The notes beneath the pieces were generated by a model that searched no databases, was not told where the DNA came from, and was given only the letters and a program-made list of their open reading frames with translations. The position numbers and the translations under genes are program-made. A stretch of DNA of 64,000 nt from Globisporangium splendens (taxonomy: Eukaryota > Oomycota > Peronosporomycetes > Pythiales > Pythiaceae). This document shows positions 53,209-62,199 of the stretch, piece after piece. The stretch spans positions 434,001-498,000 of the forward strand of contig VFIW01000024.1 in NCBI GenBank assembly GCA_006386115.1, in the 5' to 3' direction. How positions within the stretch are numbered: position 1 is the first letter of the stretch; each line of letters starts with the position of its first letter.

Positions 53209-54507
53209 ATGTGCCGACCCATTGAATCGAGAGATTCTCTGGGGGCCATGGGCCCAGCAGCCGCTGCGCTGTTTGCTGGGTACCAACCTTCAGGGAATAA
53301 GCAATCCAACATGATGAACGCGTCGAACCCGAAAGGACTCATGGTGCGTGGTGGAGCCGCTTCGAACTTCCCACCATGGTCACCGTCGATGGCTGCCGGC
53401 TCCCCGTCACTGGCGGCGTTCAGCAACCCGGACAGCATGAGCATGCTATCGATGGCAGCGCCGCCACCTGCGCTGCCGTTCGTGTCGTTTCCAAAGAACC
53501 TGCCTGCTATGCCGTCGATGCCGTGGATGACCGCGCCATCGTCGTCGACCACCAACGCGACGTCTGACGTCATGTTCAACCTTAACGACGAACAGTTCGA
53601 AGACAACAAGCAAGAGGAAGAAGATTTTGAAGCCGCGGAACTGGAAGAGTTGCTGGACTTTACGATGCCCGACGACTTGGTGAGTGCGGAAAAGGACAAG
53701 GAAGACTTGGTGAACTTGGATGATGGCTTTGATGGAACCGAAATGTCGATTTTGTACAGCTTCTTGGTGGATGCACCAGAGGAGAAAATTTCGGCGAAGA
53801 AGGCGTTGGAGTTGGAAGATGACGGAATCTTGAACTTGAACATGTTGACTGGTTCGCCGATCGAGTCGTTGATGGAATCGTTGGATGAAGACTTCACCGA
53901 CGAGGAACTCAAGATGACCCCTCCAGTGTCCCGTCCGGATGGCCACGTGATGAAGATCAAGCCATCGGGTGAAGTGAAGAGCCGTCGCCTGTGCCGCAGC
54001 GAAGGGTGCTACAAGCGCTCCCGCTCGAACGGTATGTGCATCTCCCACGGAGGCGGTCGCCGTTGCGCCATTGAAGGATGTGACAAGAGTAGTCAAGGCG
54101 GCAACCTGTGCATCCGTCACGGTGGTGGCAAGCGATGCAGCCACGACGGGTGTGACAAGGCTGCGCAGTCGAACTTTTTGTGCAAGGCCCACGGTGGTGG
54201 TCCACGTTGTCAAGTGGAAGGCTGCCACCGCAGCTCCCAAGGCGGTGGTTACTGCCGTTCCCACGGTGGTGGCAAGCGCTGCATGTTTGACGGCTGCGAC
54301 AAGGGTACCCAGCGTGGTGACTACTGTGCTCTCCACGGTGGTTCGCGCTTGTGCGAAGTCGCCGGTTGCATGCGCAACGACCGCGGTGGTGGCTTGTGTG
54401 CTACCCACGGTGGTGGTAAGCGCTGCACCATGGGGAACTGTGGCAAGCCTTGCCGTCGCAAGGGTCTGTGCTCGGCGCACTTGCGCCAAGCTGAAGCCAA
54501 CAAGTAA
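53209..54507 (+). CDS. WRKY19-type Cys/His-repeat protein without a WRKY domain, putative transcription regulator
   Basis: Single exon, 432 residues from ATG 53209. The C-terminal half (from about residue 262) consists of seven tandem 24-residue units with spacing C-x4-C-x9-C-x2-H, each ending in HGGG plus a basic pair (for example CDKSSQGGNLCIRHGGGKRC). The same unit occurs in plant WRKY19-like proteins and in oomycete gene families; it probably binds zinc. No WRKY domain is present. The N-terminal half is Met/Pro/Ser/Ala-rich, then strongly acidic with hydrophobic patches (about 130-235), resembling an activation domain. Nuclear regulation is inferred only. The last unit lacks the GGG and ends in RRKGLCSAHLRQ. 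The frame is open upstream to 53104 without another ATG. Confidence 0.85.
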   Translation: MCRPIESRDSLGAMGPAAAALFAGYQPSGNKQSNMMNASNPKGLMVRGGAASNFPPWSPSMAAGSPSLAAFSNPDSMSMLSMAAPPPALPFVSFPKNLPAMPSMPWMTAPSSSTTNATSDVMFNLNDEQFEDNKQEEEDFEAAELEELLDFTMPDDLVSAEKDKEDLVNLDDGFDGTEMSILYSFLVDAPEEKISAKKALELEDDGILNLNMLTGSPIESLMESLDEDFTDEELKMTPPVSRPDGHVMKIKPSGEVKSRRLCRSEGCYKRSRSNGMCISHGGGRRCAIEGCDKSSQGGNLCIRHGGGKRCSHDGCDKAAQSNFLCKAHGGGPRCQVEGCHRSSQGGGYCRSHGGGKRCMFDGCDKGTQRGDYCALHGGSRLCEVAGCMRNDRGGGLCATHGGGKRCTMGNCGKPCRRKGLCSAHLRQAEANK

Positions 54508-55531
54508 CTCCAGTGTTTATTCAAGCGGCAGTCATGTCTTTTGAGCGAACCAAGCCGGAGAGAACGAGAGAGTGAGAGAGAGAGAGGAGGGTGCATGAAT
54601 GAGTGAAGGAACGACGCGTCGACGTGGCTGTTCAAGTCGGTGGCATCGGCAATTGGTATCTTTTTTCGTGGGTAGGTCGTTGGAAACTACTACGCAATTT
54701 CGAGAGAAGCGCCGGCAAATCGGGGATCAACCGGGGTGACGGCGTGTGGAAGAAGAATATTCGGTTCTTTTGCTACATGCTCTTCTGTTGTGTTTGCCTT
54801 TCGAGGGACCGAGTGGAGATTGAGCTTTTCAGTCTTTAAGCCCACGTGAAAAGATGCTTCTCCTGCATATTCTTCCAGGTGAATCAGTAGTTTTTTATTT
54901 TATTTTTTGCAAGGAAACCTGCGGAAAAAAGGAAGCCGAGCCAAGGAAGCAGCAACGTGGAACACAAGTGTGGATGGCCGCAGCCAGCAGTTTTGCAGCA
55001 ATACAGATGGAAGACCCGCCGATGTTGTGTGTTACTTTGCGTCCGCCTGGTTCATTTGCTTCGTTTTGTGGTCTTCTGCGTCGACTCTTGCTCAAGCGCG
55101 CGCGTGGCTGGCTGTGTGCTGTGGCCGTCGTGAACCCTTTACTATTTTGTTGGCTCTGCCTACTTTGTTTGTTTGCGAAAAATGCGTTTTGAATTACTTG
55201 GTTTACGATTTGTGAGTTTACGGAGAGCCAATGCCATGTGACTTCATCTTGTGTCGTGTGTCGTCGTCTTCTGCATTGCGCTTCGCATTTTCCATTTTCC
55301 ATTTTCACATTTTCGCATGAGGCTGGTGCGAATATGAACAGCTCGGTGAAAATTGGCAATCGCTTGACACACAAAAGTACCCTAATGCAGGTCAGAGGTC
55401 CCTAAATATATGTTTCTCCTTAAACAGGAACGCAGAAGTAGTGTTGCCCACGTAAGTTTGGACCATAATTAAGGTTTTGCCTTTGGATTTTGGCTGTTTG
55501 GGCCAAGTAGAACCGAGGGACGCAGGCAGCA
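54508..55531. other. 1.0-kb intergenic region
   Basis: Begins with the 3' flank of the Cys/His-repeat gene, including a GA-rich run near 54557-54590, and ends with the promoter of the CCDC12 gene. Open frames at 54603, 54854 and 54895 (-) have no family motif and are Cys/Phe-rich, typical of chance frames. Confidence 0.45.
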
Positions 55532-56082
55532 ATGGGTGCTATGGACGACGAGATGCCGCGCGCCAAGCGTCTGAAGATGCTGCGCGAGGCGAAGGAGCGC
55601 AAGGAGCGTCTGGAGAGAGGAGAGGTGGTGGAGGAGATCGATTCGGGCGCGGAGAAGGCGGCCATCGAGAAAGAGCAACGAGAGGAAAAAGAGGAGAGCG
55701 CAAGCGATGAAGAAGAGGACAAGAGTGCCGCCACGACAGGAGCTGTTACGGAGCACCAAGACCAGCAACCACAGGACAAAGAAGAGGATGACGACGGATT
55801 GCTGAATCTGGCACCCAAGCGAGCAAATTGGGACATCGAACGCGACATTGCGCCGATGCTCAAGAAGTTGGAAAAACGCACGCAGTACAGCATCGTCGAG
55901 ATTCTGCGTAAGTGGCTGCCGCTAGTGCCGTTAGTCGATCAATCTCTATGAACTGTGACCTCATCGCATATTTTTGATATATTGCTACAGGAGAAAAACT
56001 CGCTGCCGAGCAGCAGGAAAACGATGAAGAGGACGACGACGATGAGGACGAAGAAGAAGAAGAGGGCAATGAAGAAGCATAG
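55532..56082 (+). CDS. CCDC12: splicing-associated protein CCDC12/Cwf18
   Basis: Two exons (55532-55907, 55991-56082) give 155 residues, the normal size of the family. The N-terminal helix is RAKRLKMLREAKERKERLER. The centre is Glu-rich, and the diagnostic segment is LNLAPKRANWDIERDIAPML with KKLEKRTQYSIVEILREKL, corresponding to NLAPRKPDWDLKRDVAKKLE in human CCDC12. The protein belongs to the Prp19-associated, catalytically active spliceosome. The C-terminal 25 residues encoded by exon 2 are an Asp/Glu tail. The next in-frame ATG would trim only three residues, so the start is effectively settled. Confidence 0.88.
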
Positions 56083-56279
56083 ACAGAATGAAAGCTATTG
56101 TGGCCATCGAGAAGCATGCACTGCGTCCACGAATATATCGTATAGAATATAGGTTTTATATATCTTTCCTTCTGTTTGTATGAGCGCGTGGCTCTTTTTG
56201 CTGCATTTGCGTCTCTTTCTAGGTATCATGTATCCCTTACCGTCAGTAAAGCTCCGAAGCCAATTCTTTATCCTCAAAG

Positions 56280-57542
56280 CTATTTCTTTTCCTTTTTGCC
56301 CTTTTTCGCTTTCTTCTTGTCGTCCTTCTTGTCGGACTTCCGCTTCTTGTCGTCCTTCTTCTTCTTGTCCTTGCCGCTGCTGCTCTTCTCGTCGTCCTCG
56401 TGGAAACTCTTTAGCTTCTTGTACAGCGACTTCACTTGTTTCGCGAGCGCCTCGGCCTGCGCGGGCTCCTTATCCGCAATCTGCTTGGCTTTGAGCGCTT
56501 TATATACGTCACAGATCGCGTCCAACTGCTTCGTGACCTCACTGATCTGCTGGCCCTGCGAGAATTTACTTCGCCGAATGTATTCGTGCACGTCAGCTTT
56601 CGTAAATGGGATCTCTTCCTCTGCGATGGGGGTTGCCGCAGAGGACTCTCCGAGCTCCTGGACGACCTGAGAAAGCGCCGCGAGTGCGAGGTACGGCGGG
56701 TAGTACGTCAACGGCAGGTCGGTCAACAGCAGGTCGTTCACGACCACGCACGAGTTCGAGTGCAACTTCTGGAGCGTGTTCAGTGGGAGTTCCTTGCCCT
56801 TGGCTTTGGTGAACCCCCGGAAGTCGTCGACAAACCCCCAGAGCGCACGGAACGGGTGGTACATGATCAGCTGGAACCGCGTGCCCTCCAATAAAATCAT
56901 CTCATGGCCGATAACGTGCTTGTGGTCCACATGGAGCTGCTCGGCGATCGTGTCCACCGAGATGTACTGCTCCTCGATCTTGCCGGCGACGTAGATCGCC
57001 GTGGGGACAATGAACTTCGGGTGGAATTCCATCACGCTGTTGGACAAATAGAATCGCTTGTACAGCATCACGGCGCAGCACTTCACCTTGTCTGACGTGC
57101 GGAACAGCTGACTACAGCTTTCCTGGACCTTGACTTCGTAAAACTCGCGCAGCACGCGCTCCTGTTCGATCGTGAGAAGCGCCAATGGTGGCACAAGCTG
57201 TGCGTTCTCCTGCGCTTCCTGTGCTTCGGCGGCATCGAGGTCGGCAATATCACCATAGATATCATCGTTCCAGTCGTTCGCGTCGCGCACAGCGACCGTC
57301 GATCTCGGCACCAGCGCCGCAAACGAGCGCGGTTTCCTCACTGCGACGGCGCGAGAAGTGCTGTTGTTGCTGCCGGCACCGTTTGCATCGCCCGCCGCCG
57401 CAGCCTTCGCCGCGAGCATCTGCTGGTGCTCCAGCCGCAACACGCGACTCGCCTTGAGCTGCCGCAGCCGGTGGATCCGCTGTAGCTCGCTCTCCGTGAA
57501 GATCCAGTTGTTGAAATGTGTCGACTTCTGCAGATACGCCAT
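56280..57542 (-). CDS. CCNH: cyclin H (CDK-activating kinase / TFIIH)
   Basis: Single exon, 420 residues from ATG 57542; a second in-frame ATG 48 bp upstream adds a non-conserved leader. The start MAYLQKSTHFNNWIFTESEL matches cyclin H/C N-termini. The first cyclin box contains EFYEVKVQESC, CAVMLYKRFYLSNSVMEFHP and YVAGKIEEQYIS, and the KRFYLSNSVMEYHP-type string is specific for cyclin H. The second box includes GTRFQLIMYHPFRALWGFVD and TYYPPYLALAAL. A 65-residue insert (about 50-115) between the N-terminal helix and box 1 is rich in Ala and Asn. The C-terminus is a Lys-rich tail (KKKKDDKKRKSDKK). Cyclin H activates Cdk7, which phosphorylates other CDKs and the RNA polymerase II tail. It is divergent from the dioxygenase gene. 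Confidence 0.9.
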   Translation of the reverse strand: MAYLQKSTHFNNWIFTESELQRIHRLRQLKASRVLRLEHQQMLAAKAAAAGDANGAGSNNSTSRAVAVRKPRSFAALVPRSTVAVRDANDWNDDIYGDIADLDAAEAQEAQENAQLVPPLALLTIEQERVLREFYEVKVQESCSQLFRTSDKVKCCAVMLYKRFYLSNSVMEFHPKFIVPTAIYVAGKIEEQYISVDTIAEQLHVDHKHVIGHEMILLEGTRFQLIMYHPFRALWGFVDDFRGFTKAKGKELPLNTLQKLHSNSCVVVNDLLLTDLPLTYYPPYLALAALSQVVQELGESSAATPIAEEEIPFTKADVHEYIRRSKFSQGQQISEVTKQLDAICDVYKALKAKQIADKEPAQAEALAKQVKSLYKKLKSFHEDDEKSSSGKDKKKKDDKKRKSDKKDDKKKAKKGKKEKK

Positions 57543-57815
57543 CTTCCCCTGCTCTTCAAGCCCACATATGCATGCCGCCAAAACAAACAAACGGAAGGAA
57601 AAGGTGTCCCGAAAATCATTCTATTTATTCGGGACTGCACACACTTGGAGGCTTCTATTGAAACAGTATCCTGTGCCCCTCCCGAATGTGTGAGCGACAT
57701 GCATGCATGAGCAGCACTTGAACAAGGTGTTCCGATTGAGCAATCAGCCATTCATCTAATCATTCGAGCCGTCATTCCTGCTGCTGCCACACGCGCCTAC
57801 ATATACGCCAGAAAG

Positions 57816-59367
57816 ATGCTCGCGCCAATGATGCAACGCCACCTGACGCCCGCCGTGCGTTCGCACGCGCTGCTCTCGGCGCGCAAGGCTGCGTTTTCGT
57901 CGCAATCGACGGTGCACGTGATGGAAGCGGCCAAGATCGCGCTCCACCAAGTGCCGCTCGTCGACATCTCGCCGCTGGTGCACCAGCAAAAGCAGAATGG
58001 ACATGCGCAAGCGCCTGCGACAGTGCAGCAAAAGACCAAGATCCTGGAGGAGATGAAGCGCGCGTGCCTCGACACGGGCTTCTTCACGGTGCCCACCAAG
58101 AATGTGCTCTCGAACAACCTCATTGCCAAGGTTTGCACCAAGTGCTGATTGCTGTGGGCCACGGAATGGGCCTAACATCGTACTTGACGTATCTATTCGA
58201 TACTGGTAGGTCTACACGCGTGCAGATGAGTTCATTGCGCTCCCAGACGCTGTCAAGCAGCAGTACCACAACAAGAAGACGCCCAACTCGCGCGGCTGGA
58301 CGCCCATGTTCGAAGAGCCATCGGTGAGTCAAACACTCACAATGGCCATCTATTTCTATCTTAAAGCCAGCATACATACTGACAATATGTGCGCCTGTAG
58401 TACCAACCGGACGTGGTGTCCCACTTGGAGGGCTTTGACTTGGCGCGCGAGCTTCCCGAGTCGTTCATCCAACCTGGCTCGAGCCTCGGACCAAACGTGT
58501 GGCCCCGTGAATTGCCGCACTTTCGCGAGGACGTGTACCAACTGTACGAGGAGACGACGGTGGTGTCCCAGGTGCTGTTCCAGTCATTTGCCGAGATGCT
58601 CGGGCTCCCAGCCAACACATTCCTGGTACAACTTTTTCCTGATGCTTGCTTGCTAGCTTGTGTTATTCACAACAAGGGTTCTTCTTCTGGTGATTGTTCT
58701 ATGACTGTGTTAGAAACATGTGAGTGAGAAAGCCGAGGCGTTCATGCGCTTGCTAACGTACCCCGAGGTCAAAGCCAAAGTCAAGAACTCGACTGTGGGC
58801 ATCGCGTCGCATACGGATTTTGAATGCTTTACGATCATCCACCAAAATGGTGCGGGTCTGCACCTGAAGAACCGCAACGGCGACTGGGTCGAAGCTCCTG
58901 TCCATGAAGACCGGTACGTGACTTGGCATTGATTAAATAGTGAAAAGAGTAAATGAGAGTAATGACTGGAGACTTTTATATGTGTCTGCTTCGTTCCTGT
59001 AGATTGTTCATTATGGTCGGCGATGTCTTGGAACACTGGACGAACGGATTGTTGCAGGCGACCGAGGTGCCTACCAATCCAGTTGCTTATGTGGAGACAC
59101 CTATGCATGTACAAGGTTTGTCGTAACATTGTTGGTCGTGTTGTTCCCACGTAGCATCGCGTCGTGAACTCGGAAAAGAAGCGCCAGTCGATTGTGCGGT
59201 TCAACGGCGCCGACGGCGACACGATCATCGAGCCACTTGCCCCGTTTGTGACGGCAACGCATCCGGCCAAGTACGGACGCACGACCCAACGCGAGCACAT
59301 CGCCGAGCAGATCCGCATCGCTGAGGAGCAGCTGCAGGAGACCAAGACCACAAAGGCTCTGGTGTGA
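57816..59367 (+). CDS. 2-oxoglutarate/Fe(II)-dependent dioxygenase, isopenicillin-N-synthase-like
   Basis: Six exons (57816-58130, 58210-58323, 58401-58625, 58714-58913, 59003-59066, 59155-59367) give 376 residues. The N-terminus (residues 1-35, Arg/Ser/Ala-rich) is mitochondrial-like. The DIOX N-domain begins VPLVDISPLV. Fe(II) ligands are His251 and Asp253 (ASHTDFECF) and His307 (ATEHRVV), and the 2-oxoglutarate anchor is Arg316/Ser318 (RQSIVRF). The iron-binding pair and the distal His come from different exons joined exactly in frame, which supports the model. The family oxidises small molecules in many pathways; I cannot name the substrate. The usual GDxLxxWTNG element is present as GDVLEHWTNG. 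Confidence 0.9.
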
Positions 59368-59598
59368 AACCATGCAGCAGTCGGTTGTGTCGTGCAAGTA
59401 TTGCTACGTGTGATACTGAGATTGTGAGTAAGAAAGAGAGAAGTAAGCACTTGCGACTTGACTTAGGTGCTACAAATTGAACGGTTGAACACAATAGGCA
59501 ACCGTTTTTCTTGTTCAGGCATCTCGATCTTGGCATTTTATTCGCGTGGCATTCAATTGCACAAACTAATCATCGAACAACACGTTAGCATTCATGGC

Positions 59599-60763
59599 TC
59601 ACTTTCGAAGAGCAGCAAAGTCTTGGAACAGCTGCTTCGCTTCAGGATCACTTAGTAAATCCTCACGGCTCGGTTTGCGTCCATGTTTCGCTTCAAACGC
59701 ATTGCGCCAGTCTGTGAGTGTTTGTTCGATGCGTGCGAGCTTCTCCGTACGCGTTTCACGCACGACCTCGATGGGGATCTCGTCGAGCATGGGCTGACAG
59801 AGAACGCTCATGACGTCCTTCTTCTCCACATGGCCATCGGCATGCTTCGTCATCTACATGACCCACGAAATAGTAAGTGAATAAGGCTTCCACAGGGACA
59901 GTAATCCAAATAGAACCTCACAGCAAGCATACCTTCACGAGCTTTTGCTCGACGCCAGCAACACCCAGCGGGATCAAGAGCCCTCCACCCGGTTTCAGGA
60001 ACTCGAGGTATGCCTCTGCTTCGGCTTTGGTTGCCACAGCGACACCGACGTGGATGCAGTCGTATCCATCATGCTCACTGGCCAATGTGCGCATCGAGTC
60101 TAATTTGCCATCACTCTCGACGATCTTTGTGCGTTCGAGCAAGTGCGCGTGGTCTCCATGGAGGCAATTCGCGAGGTTCTGTTTGGCGAAAGTCACCAAA
60201 TCCGGCACGATATCAACACCAGTGACATGGCCTTGGGTGCCGACCAGATGCGCCATGATCGCCACCAGGATGCCCGATCCAGACCCAATATCGATCGCTT
60301 TCATGCCAGGTTGCAGATGATCGTCAAGGAAGCCGAGCACCTGCGCATGCTGCTGTGGCGTCGAGATGGTCGCCACGACGCCGATCTTGAGCGGACGGTT
60401 CACGTACGCGTCCTTCGTGTTGCGAAATTGCTCGGGCGTGAACACGCTGCGGTCGACGAGACGCAGTGCATGCTCGAGCCGGGAACCCTTCTGCACGATG
60501 TTGGTCTTCACGAGGCTGTCAACGAGCGCATCGTGCGAGTCGCCGCCGATCTGGTGGCCGATGCTCGTGCTGAAAACAGAGAATGAGAGAGGCATTGCGG
60601 TGTCAGTGGCACAATGGAGACATGTCATAGAGAGAGAGAGAGAGAGAGAGAAGTGCAAAGCGTACCTCACGAGCAGATCTTCGGACACGCCACTGAGGAC
60701 CGAGAACGAGCGTCTCGCTGCCTGGAAGCGCGTCAAACGAGCGAGGCGCGACGCGATCGCCAT
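59599..60763 (-). CDS. PCMT1: protein-L-isoaspartate O-methyltransferase (PIMT)
   Basis: Three exons (60763-60666, 60569-59933, 59853-59599) give 329 residues. The first 28 residues are basic and Ala/Ser-rich, possibly mitochondrial. The catalytic domain covers about 35-250: DALVDSLVKTNIV, the substrate region VATISTPQQHAQVLGFLDDH, AdoMet-binding AIDIGSGSGILVAIMAHLVG, VTGVDIVPDLVTFAKQNL, and LKPGGGLLIPLGV. PIMT methylates isoaspartyl residues so that damaged proteins can be repaired. The final exon adds about 84 residues beyond the usual enzyme, including a helical region (RTEKLARIEQTLTDWRNAFE). A TATA-like octamer and a reversed CCAAT lie upstream. Intron 1 contains an AG repeat. Confidence 0.9.
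60629..60651. repeat. AG dinucleotide microsatellite in a PIMT intron
   Basis: About eleven AG units within the first PIMT intron, read as CT on the coding strand. It likely varies in length between isolates. Confidence 0.7.
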
Positions 60764-60877
60764 GCTGCTTTTGTTCTGTGGTTGTGTGCAAATACGAGCG
60801 ATTGGTCAGAATCAGATCTGACACAATGACGAAATAAGAAACTATGCACCACAAACGCAAACAGACACGGTCTTATA

Positions 60878-60885
60878 TTTATAGA
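60878..60885 (-). promoter_or_regulatory. TATA-like box of the PIMT gene
   Basis: TATAAATA on the minus strand, preceded by C, about 115 bp upstream of the PIMT ATG. It is the same octamer and nearly the same distance as in front of the phosphatase-NADK gene. Confidence 0.35.
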
Positions 60886-60941
60886 GGTGAATCACTGTAC
60901 AATGAACCCGTGGGTTTCTATTCCAATCGTTTTGGTTACAT

Positions 60942-62171
60942 TTACACGATCGGCACTGCCCAAGCGCCATGGGTCTCGATGTTGTAGATGTTGACGCCGC
61001 GCTCGGCCAGGAAGAAGCCCTCGTCGCCGAACCCCGTACCGTCCGAGTTGCGCACGATCCAGTACTTGACGCCGCTGTCGTCCGTGCCCCAGCCCACGAG
61101 GCTCACGACGTGGGTCGTGCCTGGGTACTTGGTCGAGTCGCGCAGGATCGAGCCGCCCTTGTGGTTGCGGTATTCAGGCGTGAGCGAGTACATGCTCACG
61201 ACGATCGGGCCGCGGTGGTAGATCTCGTTCATGGCCTCGAGCTGGAACTCCTCCGAGTTGGTCGCGTTCAGCGTGCCGTACTCGGAGATGTAGTACTTTT
61301 TCGGATCCTCGACGACGCGGCACTCGCCGCTGAGCAAACACTGGCGACACTGCGTCGCGGCACAGCTCCCCGAGCTCGTGAACCACGACGGGTGCGACGC
61401 GATGTACGGGTTGCACGTCAGGTCGACGATGCCGTTCTCGTGGATCCACTTGTGCGCGTACCGCGGATCGCCGCCATTGCACGAGCCGAAGGAGCGCATG
61501 CCGCAGTCCAAGAGCACTTGCGGCGACAGGATCACCTCTGGACCGAGTTTCTTGTACTTCCGGTACTTCGCGATGCGGATCCGGTCCGAGAGCGCGCTGA
61601 CCGTCGCAAACGCCCAGCACGAGCCGCACGCCTTGGGCGCCATCTGGTTGAGCACACTCGTGGTGAGGCCGATGCCCGTGCCGTTGAAGTCGCGCCAGTC
61701 CCAGTGTGCTGGGAGCTCGTCGAGAGACGAGATCTTTGGCAGCGACGTCAGCAGCAGCTCCGGGTCGGAACCCTTGAGGAACCAATGCGAGTCCTTAGCC
61801 TTGGGCGACGAGGCCGCCGCCACCGTCGCATCCTCGGTCTTCGTGGGGCATACAGCCGCCAAAAAGTCGACTTCCTGGCGCACGGCGTCATGGATCAACG
61901 ACGCTTGCTGCGGCGTCGCCATCATCGTCACGACACTGCGCTGCGAGACCTCGCTGATGAAGATGCCGACGACGACCCAGATGAGCAGCCACCCGAACAT
62001 GCGCACGCGCGACCGGTCGTCGCGGATCGACTCGCGCACCGCGGACATCATCGACGCGCTGGTATCATTGTCATTATGCGCATTATGCGCATGGGGCGTA
62101 TGGTACGCCGCGCTCTGGTCCTTGCGCAGCAGCGGCAGCTCCGTCGCGCTGGAGCGACCGCCGATGGCCAT
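60942..62171 (-). CDS. cathepsin Z/X-like papain-family protease, type II membrane anchored
   Basis: Single exon, 409 residues. Residues 1-57 are cytosolic and charged, and 58-76 (RMFGWLLIWVVVGIFISEV) form a transmembrane anchor in place of the cleaved signal of animal cathepsin Z. A short pro-region precedes the mature domain starting LPAHWDWRDFNG. Catalytic residues are Gln176 (oxyanion), Cys185 (ACGSCWAF), His354 (TTHVVSLVGWG) and Asn375 (VRNSDGTGFGDEG). The usual Trp after Asn-Ser is Asp here. The cathepsin Z pattern is seen in CGSCWAFATVSALSDRI, LLDCG...GSCNGGD and the C-terminal PIV. These enzymes act as carboxypeptidases in lysosomes. The mini-loop of cathepsin Z is not clearly present, so the exact exopeptidase type is uncertain. 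Confidence 0.9.
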   Translation of the reverse strand: MAIGGRSSATELPLLRKDQSAAYHTPHAHNAHNDNDTSASMMSAVRESIRDDRSRVRMFGWLLIWVVVGIFISEVSQRSVVTMMATPQQASLIHDAVRQEVDFLAAVCPTKTEDATVAAASSPKAKDSHWFLKGSDPELLLTSLPKISSLDELPAHWDWRDFNGTGIGLTTSVLNQMAPKACGSCWAFATVSALSDRIRIAKYRKYKKLGPEVILSPQVLLDCGMRSFGSCNGGDPRYAHKWIHENGIVDLTCNPYIASHPSWFTSSGSCAATQCRQCLLSGECRVVEDPKKYYISEYGTLNATNSEEFQLEAMNEIYHRGPIVVSMYSLTPEYRNHKGGSILRDSTKYPGTTHVVSLVGWGTDDSGVKYWIVRNSDGTGFGDEGFFLAERGVNIYNIETHGAWAVPIV

Positions 62172-62182
62172 TGTCTTCACAA

Positions 62183-62199
62183 AGAGAGAGAGAGAGAGA
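62183..62199. repeat. AG microsatellite directly upstream of the cathepsin gene
   Basis: A run of AG units (CT on the gene's strand) 12-28 bp before the cathepsin ATG. Together with adjacent CACTTCTCTCTC it forms a pyrimidine-rich leader typical of oomycete transcription start regions. Confidence 0.55.

Noticed and set aside
53446..54489. 347-codon minus-strand frame full of Thr/Val/Ala repeats
   Set aside because: Mirror of the seven Cys/His repeats on the plus strand.
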